64,000 nucleotides of DNA from Pseudomonas chlororaphis. Lineage in GTDB: Bacteria > Pseudomonadota > Gammaproteobacteria > Pseudomonadales > Pseudomonadaceae. Below are positions 54,395 to 63,256 of the stretch, piece by piece (positions within the stretch are counted from its first letter, which is position 1; each line of letters opens with the position of its first letter). Below the pieces are notes generated by a model. That model did no database searches. It worked only from the letters and a program-made list of their open reading frames with translations, and was not told the DNA's origin. The stretch covers positions 186,001 to 250,000 of the forward strand of contig NZ_JSFK01000001.1 of assembly GCF_000783395.1 (NCBI RefSeq). Direction: 5' to 3'. The position numbers and the translations under genes are program-made.

Positions 54395-55030
54395 ATGGAT
54401 CTCTATACCTATTACCGTTCCACCTCGTCGTACCGGGTGCGGATCGCGCTGGCGCTCAAGGGGTTGGACTACCAGGCGCTGCCGGTCAACCTGATTGCAC
54501 CGCCGGGCGGCGAGCATCGGCAAGCGGCGTATCTGGCGATCAACCCGCAGGGCCGGGTGCCGGCCTTGCGCACTGACGAAGGCGGTTTGCTGATTCAGTC
54601 GCCGGCCATCATCGAGTACCTGGAAGAACGTTATCCACAGGTGCCGTTGCTGCCTGAGGATCTGCTCGCCCGTGCGCAGGTGCGGGGTGTGGCGGCGGTG
54701 ATCGGTTGCGACGTGCATCCGCTGCACAACGTCAGCGTGCTCAATCGTCTGCGCCAGCTGGGGCAGGACGAGCCGCAGGTGGTGGAGTGGATCAGTCACT
54801 GGATCGGCCAAGGGCTGGCGACGGTGGAGCAACTGATTGGCGATGAGGGTTTCTGTTTTGGCGAGTGGCCGTGCGTCGCAGATGTTTACCTGGTACCGCA
54901 GTTGTATGCGGCAGAGCGGTTCAATGTCTCGTTGGATGCCTACCCGAAAGTCCGCCGCGTTGCCGCGCTGGCAGTTGAACATCCGGCGTTCATCAAGGCG
55001 CATCCGGCCAATCAACCAGATACACCGTAA
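54395..55030 (+). CDS. maiA: Maleylacetoacetate isomerase MaiA
   Basis: A zeta-class glutathione transferase (211 residues) isomerising maleylacetoacetate to fumarylacetoacetate. The N-terminal thioredoxin-like domain carries the zeta motif YYRSTSSYRVRIALALKG (Ser-Ser-x-Arg-Val-Arg active site) and NPQGRVPAL; the C-terminal helical domain has DEGFCFGEWPCVADVYLVPQ. SD is AGGAG. It completes the hmg operon. Confidence 0.96.
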   Translation: MDLYTYYRSTSSYRVRIALALKGLDYQALPVNLIAPPGGEHRQAAYLAINPQGRVPALRTDEGGLLIQSPAIIEYLEERYPQVPLLPEDLLARAQVRGVAAVIGCDVHPLHNVSVLNRLRQLGQDEPQVVEWISHWIGQGLATVEQLIGDEGFCFGEWPCVADVYLVPQLYAAERFNVSLDAYPKVRRVAALAVEHPAFIKAHPANQPDTP

Positions 55031-55032
55031 CT

Positions 55033-55136
55033 GATCGTTCCCACGCTCTGCGTGGGAACGCATCCCGTGACGCTCTGCGTCACAGTGGACGCAGAGCGTG
55101 CCCGGCGGCATTCCCACGCGGAGCGTGGGAACGATC
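55033..55136. repeat. Compound inverted repeat (GATCGTTCCCACGCTCTGCGTGGGAACG type)
   Basis: GATCGTTCCCACGCTCTGC (55033-) and its inverse GCGTGGGAACGATC (-55136) enclose further hairpins of CGTGACGCTCTGCGTCAC type. This BIME-like element is common in fluorescent pseudomonads; here it lies between maiA and the MFS gene. Confidence 0.85.
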
Positions 55137-55182
55137 CGGTTGCCACAGCAAAAAATCATAAAAACAAAACAGGTACCTTGCG

Positions 55183-56553
55183 ATGCACAACCAGATTGCC
55201 AGCTTCCGGGCGGCACTCGACGTCCGTCCTGTGTCCCGCTATCAGTGGATGCTCTTGATCCTGCTCGCTTTGCTGCTGGTCACCGACGGCTACGACGCCC
55301 AGGTGCTCGGTTACGTGGTGCCCGCGCTGGCACAGGACTGGGGCCTGGAAAAGTCTGCGTTCGGGCCTGTGTTCAGTGCCAACCTGCTTGGCCTCACCCT
55401 CGGTTCCCTGGTTGTCACGCCGCTGGCTGATCGCTTTGGCGTGCGCCGGATTCTGCTCGCCTGCGTACTGATCTACGCCACGCTGACGGTGCTGATGGTC
55501 TTCGCCGACTCGCTGAACACACTGATGATCGCGCGCTTCATCTGCGGCATCGGCATGGGCGGAGCGATGCCCAGTGCCATGGCGTTGATGTCGGAATACT
55601 CACCCCCGCGTCTGCGCACTTTGATGGTGACGCTGGCGGCCTGTGGCTTCTCGTTCGGTGGCGCGGCGGGTGGTTTCGTCGCCGCCGGGTTCATCGACCA
55701 ATTCGGCTGGCAAGCGGTGTTCCTCGCAGGTGGCGTTACACCGTTGCTGTTGTTTCCGTTTCTCTGGTGGATGCTGCCGGAATCGCTGCCGCGTCTGCTG
55801 CGTGATGCACCGCCGTATGCGCGACTGCGCAAAGTCACCGCGCGCATGCTGCCGGATTGGCAGCCGCCCGTTGCCAGCGTCGAACAGAACGAACGCGAGC
55901 AGGGCAGCAAACTGACCGTGGTCGAGCTGTTCCGCAATGGCTACGCACGGCCGACCTTGCTGATCTGGGCGACGTTTTTCGTCAGCCTGATTCTGTTGTA
56001 TTTCATGATCAGCTGGCTGCCGACCCTGCTCCTGGAAAGTGGCCTGAAACTCAACGAAGCCAATCTGGTGACGTCGATGTTCCTGTTCGCCGGCACCCTC
56101 GGCGCGATCTGCATGGCCTGGTTTGCCGACCGTTTGAAACGCAAGGTTCGTTTGCTGTCGGCGGTGTTGGCAGGGGCGGCGTTGTGCACGATTCTGCTTG
56201 GGCTCAATCACGACAATCCGCGTTATCTGGTGGCCTGCGTGTTCGCCGCCGGGTTCTGCATCATCGGCGGGCAACTGACGCTGAATGCGTTTGCCAGTAA
56301 TTTCTACCCGGCGCATGTCCGCGCGACTGGCACGGGTTGGGCGTTGGGTGTGGGGCGTTTTGGTTCGATTCTCGGGCCGCTGTTTGGCAGCCTGCTGCTG
56401 GCGATGCACATTCCGGTGGCACAGATTTTCTTCTTCTGCGCGATCCCGGCAGTGATTGCCGCGCTGCTGATCATTCAGGTGCGTTCGCCCGCAGACACAG
56501 CGCAATCTCCTGTGGGAGCTAGCCTGCTAGCGAAGAACGATAATGCGGTTTAA
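55183..56553 (+). CDS. MFS transporter, aromatic-acid:proton symporter type
   Basis: A 456-residue, 12-helix transporter of the major facilitator superfamily. The AAHS-type TM1 motif DGYDAQVLGYVVPALAQDW (Asp-x2-Asp-like, essential for aromatic acid transport) and the loop LADRFGVRRILLACVL are present. It follows the hmg genes and may import an aromatic compound (homogentisate, gallate, protocatechuate or similar); the substrate is not readable. The last 15 residues (SPVGASLLAKNDNAV) are encoded by the left arm and loop of a REP element, so the tail is not ancestral. Confidence 0.88.
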   Translation: MHNQIASFRAALDVRPVSRYQWMLLILLALLLVTDGYDAQVLGYVVPALAQDWGLEKSAFGPVFSANLLGLTLGSLVVTPLADRFGVRRILLACVLIYATLTVLMVFADSLNTLMIARFICGIGMGGAMPSAMALMSEYSPPRLRTLMVTLAACGFSFGGAAGGFVAAGFIDQFGWQAVFLAGGVTPLLLFPFLWWMLPESLPRLLRDAPPYARLRKVTARMLPDWQPPVASVEQNEREQGSKLTVVELFRNGYARPTLLIWATFFVSLILLYFMISWLPTLLLESGLKLNEANLVTSMFLFAGTLGAICMAWFADRLKRKVRLLSAVLAGAALCTILLGLNHDNPRYLVACVFAAGFCIIGGQLTLNAFASNFYPAHVRATGTGWALGVGRFGSILGPLFGSLLLAMHIPVAQIFFFCAIPAVIAALLIIQVRSPADTAQSPVGASLLAKNDNAV

Positions 56554-56601
56554 CTGAAAGACCGAGCCGCCTGGTTCGCTAGCAGGCTGGTTCCTACAAG
56601 G
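56507..56601. repeat. REP inverted pair overlapping the end of the MFS gene
   Basis: TCCTGTGGGAGCTAGCCTGCTAGCGA (left, about 56507-56533, core quoted only) and the diverged inverse TTCGCTAGCAGGCTGGTTCC... (56575-56601). The MFS stop codon (56551-56553) lies in the loop between the arms. Confidence 0.85.
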
Positions 56602-56604
56602 TAT

Positions 56605-57408
56605 TCAGTGGACGACTGAATTGGGCGGCAGGTGCCCGAGGCGCTCGGTCAGGCGCAGGCGTTGAATCGGGTCGTCGCTGAGCAGCAGCGCATGTTCCAG
56701 GTCGAAGCGCTCGGCGTTCGGGCAGTCGAGCCGCTGGTACAGGCTGGCGCGGGCCAGATAATCGGCGGCTCCGGCGTCACCCAGTTCGAGTACGCGTTCG
56801 GCGTCGATCAGCGCGGCAATGAAATCATCATGCGTCAGGTACAACTGACGCAAGTTGCGTGACAGGCGCTGGAGCATTTGCTGGGGCGTAGCGGTCAGCA
56901 GATGCTCAGCATTGAGCTTCATGTTCGGCCCGTATTGGCGCTGCAACAGTTCGCGACAGTCATTGGGATACAAGCGCCGGCCACCGCAGGGATCCAGCAA
57001 GTGATCGGCGCCGGGCACCCGCAGCAGGAAGTGCCCGGGGAAGTTGACTCCGACCAGCGGGATCTCCAGCCCTCGCGCCAACTCCAGGGCAATCAGCGCC
57101 AATGCCAGCGGCTGGCCGCGCCGGGTCTGCAACACTTTGTGCAGCAGCGCAGCCTGCGGACGCAGTGGCAGAAAATCGTCCTGTGCAAAACCCAGATCGG
57201 TCATGCGGCGTAACAAAGGTTGCGCCAGCTCACTGACCGGCAGCATCGGCAAGCCGTAACTGACCCGCTGTTGCAGTTCTTTGAATTCGTGCAGCAGCGC
57301 GTCGGGATCGACCGCTTTTTCGTGCTCGGCCGCCATCCACAGCGCGGCTTCGAACAGCGCGGGCGGTGAACGGTGCAGGCATTCGAAAAAACGTTGACGC
57401 GCACTCAT
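56605..57408 (-). CDS. SirB1-family transglutaminase-like protein
   Basis: A 267-residue protein of the SirB1 (YchA) family: an N-terminal helical/transglutaminase-like core (HKVLQTRRGQPLALALIALE, GVNFPGHFLLRV, LDPCGGRRLY) and a C-terminal TPR-like portion (LTHDDFIAALIDAERVLELGDAG, ADYLARASLYQRLDCPNAE). The usual transglutaminase Cys is not seen in the RRGQPLAL position, as is typical of SirB1. The function is unknown; it lies opposite the leucine dehydrogenase gene. Confidence 0.85.
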   Translation of the reverse strand: MSARQRFFECLHRSPPALFEAALWMAAEHEKAVDPDALLHEFKELQQRVSYGLPMLPVSELAQPLLRRMTDLGFAQDDFLPLRPQAALLHKVLQTRRGQPLALALIALELARGLEIPLVGVNFPGHFLLRVPGADHLLDPCGGRRLYPNDCRELLQRQYGPNMKLNAEHLLTATPQQMLQRLSRNLRQLYLTHDDFIAALIDAERVLELGDAGAADYLARASLYQRLDCPNAERFDLEHALLLSDDPIQRLRLTERLGHLPPNSVVH

Positions 57409-57593
57409 CGAAATCTCCGGGGAATGCCTCGTTTTAGCCCGGTCCGTGTCATTCGTCCAGTGCCTCGCAGCACCGGTGTCGGGTTATGCCGCAAAGCCGC
57501 TGTCTGCGCGGGCGCTTATTCCGGTGCGCTCCAGCAATTTTCGGGCGCAGGCCTATACTGGCGTTCTACAAGAAGTGATTCGGGAGCCCAACG

Positions 57594-58613
57594 ATGTTTG
57601 CGCTCATGCAAAGCACTCGCCTGGAATCGCTGCACCTTAGCGTTGATCCGGTCACCGGGTTGAAGGCGGTCATTGCCATCCATAACAGTCGCCTCGGGCC
57701 AGCCTTGGGCGGATGTCGTTATCTTGCCTATCCCAATGACGAATCCGCCGTCGAAGATGCCATTCGCCTCGCTCAGGGCATGAGCTACAAAGCCGCGCTG
57801 GCAGGGCTGGCTCAGGGCGGTGGCGTCGCGGTGATCGTGCGTCCGGTTCATGTGGAAAGTCGTGGTGCGCTGTTCGAAGCCTTCGGCCGCTGCATCGATC
57901 AGCTCGATGGCCGCTACATCACCGCCATCGACAGCGGCACCTCGGTCGCGGACATGGATTGCATCGCCCAACAGACCCAGCATGTCACCAGCACCACGTC
58001 AGCCGGCGACCCGGCACCGCATGCTGCCATGGGCGTGTTTGCCGGCATTCGCGCAACGGCGATGGCCCGGCTGGGCAGCGATAATCTCGAAGGCTTGCGC
58101 ATCGCCATTCAGGGCTTGGGCAATGTCGGTTTTGCCCTGGCCGAGCAACTGCACGCCGCCGGGGCTGAACTGCTGGTCAGCGATATCGACCACGGCAAGG
58201 TGCAACTGGCGATGGAGCAACTCAACGCCCATCCGATCGCCAACGACGCGTTACTCAGCACCCCGTGCGACATCCTTGCACCGTGCGGTCTGGGCGGTGT
58301 GCTGAACAGCCACAGCGTCACGCAACTGCGTTGCTCGGCGGTGGCGGGTTCGGCGAACAATCAACTGACGCATCTGGATGTCGCCGATCAACTGGAACGG
58401 CGCGGGATTCTGTATGCGCCGGATTATGTGATCAATGCCGGTGGTTTGATCTACGTCTCGCTGAAACACCGTGGCGAGGAATTGCCGACGATTACTGCGC
58501 ATCTGTCGAAGATCAGTTCACGGCTGACTGAAGTTTTTGCCCATGCGCAGGCGGAAAAACGTTCGCCGGCGCGTGTGGCAGATGAGCTGGCGGAGAAAGT
58601 TTTGTATCGCTGA
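57594..58613 (+). CDS. Leucine dehydrogenase-like protein lacking the catalytic lysine
   Basis: A Glu/Leu/Phe/Val dehydrogenase homologue (339 residues). The dimer/substrate segment GPALGGCRYL and GMSYKAALAGL (Lys66, equivalent to Lys68 of Bacillus leucine dehydrogenase) are kept. The active-site motif GGGK is GGGV (Val78, GTC at 57825-57827). The NAD domain is complete (IAIQGLGNVGFALAEQL, ILAPCGLGGVLN, NNQL, APDYVINAGGLIYV). In known family members this Lys activates water, so activity is expected to be impaired or changed. The rest is intact, so this is not an obvious pseudogene. Confidence 0.9.
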   Translation: MFALMQSTRLESLHLSVDPVTGLKAVIAIHNSRLGPALGGCRYLAYPNDESAVEDAIRLAQGMSYKAALAGLAQGGGVAVIVRPVHVESRGALFEAFGRCIDQLDGRYITAIDSGTSVADMDCIAQQTQHVTSTTSAGDPAPHAAMGVFAGIRATAMARLGSDNLEGLRIAIQGLGNVGFALAEQLHAAGAELLVSDIDHGKVQLAMEQLNAHPIANDALLSTPCDILAPCGLGGVLNSHSVTQLRCSAVAGSANNQLTHLDVADQLERRGILYAPDYVINAGGLIYVSLKHRGEELPTITAHLSKISSRLTEVFAHAQAEKRSPARVADELAEKVLYR

Positions 58614-58619
58614 AAAAGC

Positions 58620-58698
58620 AAAAGATCGCAGCCTTCGGCAGCTCCTACAGGAAATATGCATTCCAAATGTAGGAGCTGCCGAAGGCTGCGATCTTTTA
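58620..58698. repeat. REP-like inverted repeat (AAAGATCGCAGCCTTCGGCAGCTCCTAC type)
   Basis: Left arm 58620-58649, right arm 58668-58698, short spacer. It separates the convergent leucine dehydrogenase-like and yebG genes and probably serves as a shared terminator. Confidence 0.85.
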
Positions 58699-58710
58699 AG
58701 GGCGCGCTGA

Positions 58711-59046
58711 TTACTTCGCAGCTTTTACCGCTTTGGCAGGCTTGGCCGGCGCTTCAACCGATTCCACCACTTCAGCGTTCTCGACAGGCTCGGCCGGTGC
58801 ATTGAGCAGCTCGGACAGTGCATCCGGCTGGCTCTTGAACGCCCGGGCGAATACATCGCGATTCTTCGCCATGTAGATCCCGGCTTCTTCCACTTGCTGC
58901 TCAGTCAGGGACGGAACGGCTTTTTGCAGCACATCGGCCAGATATTCGGCCAGTTCGAGCATTTTGTCATGACGGTCAGCTTCGGCTTTATCCATGAACA
59001 AGCGCTCCAGATCTCGGCTGCTGCGGTATACCACTTCGACGGCCAT
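58711..59046 (-). CDS. yebG: YebG-family SOS-response protein
   Basis: A 111-residue protein with the YebG family start (MAVEVVYRSSRDLERLFMDK) and KAEADRHDKMLELAEYLADVL. The C-terminal part is Ala/Lys/Glu/Pro-rich and low complexity (EAPAKPAKAVKAAK), as in Pseudomonas homologues. A perfect LexA box lies 43 bases upstream, which fits the known SOS-inducible status of yebG. Its molecular role is unsettled. Confidence 0.9.
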   Translation of the reverse strand: MAVEVVYRSSRDLERLFMDKAEADRHDKMLELAEYLADVLQKAVPSLTEQQVEEAGIYMAKNRDVFARAFKSQPDALSELLNAPAEPVENAEVVESVEAPAKPAKAVKAAK

Positions 59047-59089
59047 TCACCACCTCACATGCCTTCACATTAAGTTGTCTTGACGACTA

Positions 59090-59105
59090 CTGTATCCATA
59101 TACAG
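59090..59105 (-). promoter_or_regulatory. LexA (SOS) box upstream of yebG
   Basis: CTGTATATGGATACAG on the minus strand exactly matches the CTGT-N8-ACAG form, about 43 bases upstream of the yebG start codon. Confidence 0.9.
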
Positions 59106-59288
59106 CGAAAAGGATAAGCGAATCCCTGCGCCATGGGTAGTGGCTTTTCAATGTAGACCGGATTTCGGGTTTGTCAGGAGATCGTGTTGCTGCATTCGCG
59201 AGCAGGCTCGCTCCCACAATCGCGGAGGTGGTGCGACCAAACGCCACGGCGCGGGTTTGGCGGCGGCTCGCCATGATGGCGTGGCCTC

Positions 59289-59320
59289 TTTTCTGCATGA
59301 AAACCATAACGTGCAGAAAA
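59289..59320. promoter_or_regulatory. Perfect 9-bp inverted repeat upstream of psiE
   Basis: TTTTCTGCA and TGCAGAAAA are spaced by 14 bases and end 53 bases before the psiE start codon. A symmetrical operator is plausible; no known regulator consensus was matched. Confidence 0.4.
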
Positions 59321-59373
59321 CCGTCACGTCCAACACGCATCATCCGCTCGCATTCGAGCTAAGGAACATCATC

Positions 59374-59874
59374 GTGAAAATAAACTGGGCCGAGAAACTG
59401 CGGCAGAACGTGCATCAACTGGCCGAGTCCCTGGGCAACCTGTTCGTCGAAACCTTCCACTATCTGGCGCTGTTCGCCATCGGTGCAGTGACGGCGTGGG
59501 CGGCGGTGATGGAATTTCTCGGGATGCTCGAGGAAGGCCACATCAAGATCGATGACATTCTTCTGCTGTTCATCTATCTCGAATTGGGGGCGATGGTCGG
59601 GATTTACTTCAAGACCAACCACATGCCGGTGCGCTTCCTGATCTACGTAGCGATCACCGCGTTGACCCGTCTGCTGATCTCCAACGTCTCGCATCACAAC
59701 CCGCCGGACATGGGCATTATCTACCTGTGCGGCGGGATTCTGCTGCTGGCGTTCTCGATTCTGGTGGTGCGTTACGCCTCGTCACAATTTCCTTCGGTGA
59801 AGATCGAGAAACCGCAGCGCAAACTCGGTGCCGGTTCCAGCGAGCATCCTGAAGTCGAGAAGGGCGAGCTTTAA
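59374..59874 (+). CDS. psiE: PsiE-family phosphate-starvation-inducible membrane protein
   Basis: A 166-residue inner-membrane protein with four predicted helices (about 28-50, 62-80, 85-103, 110-133). The PsiE motifs IDDILLLFIYLELGAMVGIYF and MPVRFLIYVAITALTRLL are present. The tail is charged. The GTG at 59374 is preferred because AAGGA lies eight bases upstream; a longer frame begins far upstream without homology. PsiE is regulated by phosphate starvation in enterobacteria, while its function is unknown. The last four bases overlap the end of the DUF3509 gene. Confidence 0.9.
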   Translation: MKINWAEKLRQNVHQLAESLGNLFVETFHYLALFAIGAVTAWAAVMEFLGMLEEGHIKIDDILLLFIYLELGAMVGIYFKTNHMPVRFLIYVAITALTRLLISNVSHHNPPDMGIIYLCGGILLLAFSILVVRYASSQFPSVKIEKPQRKLGAGSSEHPEVEKGEL

Positions 59875-60188
59875 AGCCCGGCCGCTTGCCCTGGCTGCCC
59901 GCTGACACGTGGCGGTGGCGGGATTATCCCGCTGCCGCTGGTCATGGCTTCGAGGATCGCCATGGCGCTGTGGCCCTGTTCGATAGCGATGCCGAATTGA
60001 ATGCTTTGCACCAGGCGCTTGAGGCGCGCGGGGTCATTGCGTTGTTCGGCACTGATCATGCGTTTGGCCACGATCCGGCCGCTGTTGGACAGGGTCAGCA
60101 TGATGCTGCCGTCCAGGCCCTGAATGCTCAGGTTGATCTGATAGTCCGGCGCGAAGGCATCGGTAATGATCTGAAATGGGTTGTCCAT
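59871..60188 (-). CDS. DUF3509 small protein
   Basis: A 105-residue Pseudomonas-typical protein: NPFQIITDAFAPDYQINLSI, DGSIMLTLSNSGRIVAKRMIS, RLKRLVQSIQFGIAIEQG. It matches DUF3509 as I recall it. The C-terminus is Gly/Pro-rich. The function is unknown. It ends convergently on psiE (stop codons overlap by four bases). Confidence 0.8.
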   Translation of the reverse strand: MDNPFQIITDAFAPDYQINLSIQGLDGSIMLTLSNSGRIVAKRMISAEQRNDPARLKRLVQSIQFGIAIEQGHSAMAILEAMTSGSGIIPPPPRVSGQPGQAAGL

Positions 60189-60292
60189 GATGCGTCACCG
60201 CCTGATTGAACGTGCAGTTGTTGACCGGCCGTGATCGGGTTGGTTCGCCAAACCGGATCACTGGCCATTCCGTGGTCTGTGTTGTTGCTTCA

Positions 60293-60396
60293 TGTAGGAG
60301 CTGTCGAGTGAAACGAGGCTGCGATCTTTTGCTCTTCAATGTTTTGATGTCGGTCACGAAGATCAAAAGATCGCAGCCTGCGGCAGCCCCTGCAGG
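60293..60396. repeat. REP-like inverted repeat (GATCGCAGCC type)
   Basis: Left arm GTAGGAGCTGTCGAGTGAAACG.. (60295-60330) and right arm AAAAGATCGCAGCCTGCGGC (60365-60384) in the 300-base gap between the DUF3509 and sdaC genes. The left half is the GTCGAGTG variant also seen at 29421. Confidence 0.75.
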
Positions 60397-60446
60397 TATG
60401 TAGCAAGGGCTGTGCCGGGAAAATTGTCGAACAATGAACACGGGCA

Positions 60447-60479
60447 TAAAAAAGGCGAGCCGCTTGGCTCGCCTTTTTT
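60447..60479. terminator. Terminator after sdaC
   Basis: AAAAAAGGCGAGC-CGCTT-GGCTCGCCTTTTTT, located just after the minus-strand sdaC stop; the symmetric A/T tracts let it act both ways. Confidence 0.9.
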
Positions 60480-60491
60480 AATGGCGCGTTT

Positions 60492-61793
60492 TCAGGGCAG
60501 AACCGAGTAGATGATCGCTGACAGTGCAACCAGGCCGATCAACACCACAAACACGTTGGACACCTGGCCCGAATACTGGCGCAAGGCCGGCACGCGACGG
60601 ATGGCGTACATCGGCATCAGGAACAGCAGGCAGGCAATCACTGGCCCACCGAAAGCCTCGATCATCCCGAGGATGCTCGGGTTGAACGTTGCCACGGCCC
60701 AGCAGCTGAGAATCATGAACACGGCGGTTGTGCGATTCAGCCAGCTCGCCGACATCACTCGGCCACGACTGCGCAGGCTTTTCACGATCATGCCCTGAAA
60801 GCCTTCGCTGGCACCGATGTAGTGGCCGAGGAAGGATTTGGTGATCGCCACCAGCGCAATCAACGGCGCGGCGTAGGCGATGACCGGGGTCTGGAAGTGG
60901 TTGGCCAGGTACGACAGGATCGAAATGTTCTGCGCCTTGGCCGCTGCCAGATCCGCCGGCGACAACGCCAGCACGCAACTGAAGCAGAAGAACATCACCG
61001 TCACCACCATCATGCCGTGGGCCATGGCGAGGATGCCGCTGCTCTTGCGTTCGGCCTGCTCGCCGTAGCGTTGTTTCTGATCAACCGCGAACGCAGAGAT
61101 GATCGGCGAATGGTTGAACGAGAACACCATCACCGGGATCGCCAGCCACAGCGTCTTGAGAAAAACCGACATCGGCATGGCTTCTTGAGCACTGGCGAAA
61201 AAAGCGCCGTTCCAGTTCGGAATCAGGCTGACCGCGAGCAGCAGCAACGCGGCGACGAATGGATACACCAACACGCTCATGGCTTTGACGATGACGCTCT
61301 GACCGCAACGGACGATGGCCATCAAACCCAGAATCAACGCCAGCGAAAGGATCGCCCGAGGCGGCGGAGCGATGTGCAATTGGTGTTCGAGGAAGCTGCT
61401 CAGGGTGTTAGTCAGCGCCACGCTGTACACCAGCAGGATCGGGAAGATCGCGAAGAAATACAACAGCGTGATCAGCTTGCCGGCGCCGATACCAAAGTGT
61501 TCTTCAACCACTTCGGTAATGTCCCCGGAACGTCCGGACAATACGAAACGGGTCAAGCCACGGTGGGCAAAAAATGTCATCGGGAAGGCCAGCACGGCCA
61601 GAATCAGCAACGGCCAGAAACCACCGACACCGGCGTTGATCGGCAGGAACAATGTCCCGGCACCGATGGCCGTGCCGTACAGGCCAAGCATCCAAGTGGT
61701 GTCGAATTTGCTCCAGCCCTTGTGGGCTGTTTCTTGATTGCGTGTGCGGTCTACAGCGGGATTTTCGGCAGCAGGTGTACGTACATCGGTCAT
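60492..61793 (-). CDS. sdaC: Serine transporter SdaC (HAAAP family)
   Basis: A proton-coupled L-serine (possibly serine/threonine) permease with about 11 helices (433 residues). The family start WMLGLYGTAIGAGTLFLPIN (about residues 34-53) and FSFNHSPIISAFAVDQKQRYG are present. The ATG at 61793 has GAGG upstream; 61829 would add 12 residues. It lies downstream of sdaA by about 86 bases on the same strand: uptake plus deamination of serine to pyruvate. Confidence 0.92.
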   Translation of the reverse strand: MTDVRTPAAENPAVDRTRNQETAHKGWSKFDTTWMLGLYGTAIGAGTLFLPINAGVGGFWPLLILAVLAFPMTFFAHRGLTRFVLSGRSGDITEVVEEHFGIGAGKLITLLYFFAIFPILLVYSVALTNTLSSFLEHQLHIAPPPRAILSLALILGLMAIVRCGQSVIVKAMSVLVYPFVAALLLLAVSLIPNWNGAFFASAQEAMPMSVFLKTLWLAIPVMVFSFNHSPIISAFAVDQKQRYGEQAERKSSGILAMAHGMMVVTVMFFCFSCVLALSPADLAAAKAQNISILSYLANHFQTPVIAYAAPLIALVAITKSFLGHYIGASEGFQGMIVKSLRSRGRVMSASWLNRTTAVFMILSCWAVATFNPSILGMIEAFGGPVIACLLFLMPMYAIRRVPALRQYSGQVSNVFVVLIGLVALSAIIYSVLP

Positions 61794-61879
61794 CGGTATC
61801 GCCTCGTTATTATTTTTGCTCGGGCTCACGGTTGGCAGACCGCTCTGTGCGGTCTGCCGGGGCGGTCAGGGAATGCGCG

Positions 61880-63256
61880 TCAGCACTCCACCCAGTTCAC
61901 AGCCAGGCCGCCCCGTGAAGTCTCTTTGTATTTGTCATGCATGTCGGCGCCGGTATCGCGCATGGTGCGGATCACCCGGTCGAGGGAAATGAAATGGTTG
62001 CCGTCGCCGCGCAGGGCCATTTGCGTGGCGTTGATCGCTTTCACGGCGGCGATGGCGTTGCGCTCGATGCACGGCACTTGCACCAGACCGCCGACCGGAT
62101 CGCAGGTCAGGCCAAGGTTGTGTTCCAGGCCGATTTCGGCGGCGTTTTCCAATTGCTCCGGGGTGGCGCCGAGCACATCGGCCAAGCCAGCAGCCGCCAT
62201 TGCGCAGGCCGAACCGACTTCACCCTGGCAGCCGACTTCGGCGCCGGAGATCGAGGCATTTTTCTTACACAGAATGCCGACGGCGGCCGCACCGAGAAAG
62301 AAAGCGACCACGTCATCGTCGGACGCGTCGGGATTGAACTTCATGTAGTAGTGCAGAACCGCCGGGATGATCCCGGCTGCACCGTTGGTCGGCGCGGTGA
62401 CCATGCGCCCGCCTGCAGCATTCTCTTCGTTGACGGCGAGGGCGAACAGGTTGACCCATTCCATTGCCGACAGCGTCGAACTGATCACGTTGGGCTTGCC
62501 GATTTCCAGCAGGCTGCGATGCAATTTCGCGGCGCGGCGTGGCACATTCAGACCGCCGGGCAGGATGCCTTCATGGCGCAGGCCTTGTTCGACGCACTCA
62601 CGCATCACCGACCAGATGTGCAGCAGACCCTGACGGATTTCGGCGTCGCTACGCCAGGCGCGCTCGTTGGCCATCATCAGTTCGGACACGCGCAGGTTGT
62701 GCTGTTTGCACAGCGACAGCAGTTCGGCGGCGCTGGAGAAATCGTACGGCAACACCACGTCACCGGCCGGGGCTACGCCGGACTCGGCTTCGGCCGCTTC
62801 GATGATGAAACCGCCGCCAACCGAGTAGTACGTCTGCTCGAATAGCTCGGCGGTTTCGCCAAAGGCTGTCAGCGACATGGCGTTGGGGTGGTAGGGCAGG
62901 CTCTCGTCGAGCAGCAGGAGATCGCGCTGCCAGTCGAAGGCAATTTCTCTCTGACCGGCGAGGGACAGTTGGCCTGTCTCACGCAGTTGCTGGATGCGGG
63001 GATCGATGGTCGACGGATCGATACTGTCTGGCCATTCACCCATCAGGCCCATCACCGTGGCGCGGTCGGTGGCGTGACCGACGCCAGTGGCCGACAGGGA
63101 TCCGTATAAACGGATTTCCACACGGCGTACGTCGTTCAACAAACACTGATCGATCAGCGCCTGAGCGAAGGTCGCTGCCGCCCGCATCGGGCCGACAGTG
63201 TGGGAGCTGGACGGGCCGATGCCGACTTTGAATAGATCGAAAACACTGATAGCCAT
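61880..63256 (-). CDS. sdaA: L-serine ammonia-lyase (iron-sulfur type)
   Basis: A [4Fe-4S] single-chain L-serine dehydratase (458 residues) forming pyruvate and ammonia. Seen are the N-terminal [20 protein letters not shown] (substrate domain, conserved SSSHT) and the cluster Cys regions [19 protein letters not shown] and [19 protein letters not shown]. It is divergent from a LysR gene by 135 bases and upstream of sdaC. Pseudomonas often has two paralogues, so sdaA versus sdaB naming is nominal. Confidence 0.95.
   Translation of the reverse strand: MAISVFDLFKVGIGPSSSHTVGPMRAAATFAQALIDQCLLNDVRRVEIRLYGSLSATGVGHATDRATVMGLMGEWPDSIDPSTIDPRIQQLRETGQLSLAGQREIAFDWQRDLLLLDESLPYHPNAMSLTAFGETAELFEQTYYSVGGGFIIEAAEAESGVAPAGDVVLPYDFSSAAELLSLCKQHNLRVSELMMANERAWRSDAEIRQGLLHIWSVMRECVEQGLRHEGILPGGLNVPRRAAKLHRSLLEIGKPNVISSTLSAMEWVNLFALAVNEENAAGGRMVTAPTNGAAGIIPAVLHYYMKFNPDASDDDVVAFFLGAAAVGILCKKNASISGAEVGCQGEVGSACAMAAAGLADVLGATPEQLENAAEIGLEHNLGLTCDPVGGLVQVPCIERNAIAAVKAINATQMALRGDGNHFISLDRVIRTMRDTGADMHDKYKETSRGGLAVNWVEC

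Larger units (their letters stand above)
59047..59373. other. Region between divergent yebG and psiE
   Basis: 327 bases without a gene, containing the yebG LexA box (59090-59105), a single REP half (59194-59218, TTCGCGAGCAGGCTCGCTCC type) and an inverted repeat TTTTCTGCA-N14-TGCAGAAAA (59289-59320). No PHO box of two CTGTCAT repeats was recognised before psiE. Confidence 0.65.

Noticed and set aside
57594..58613. Leucine dehydrogenase-like gene as a pseudogene
   Set aside because: The frame is full length with normal codon use and intact NAD and other active-site residues; one substitution does not show decay.
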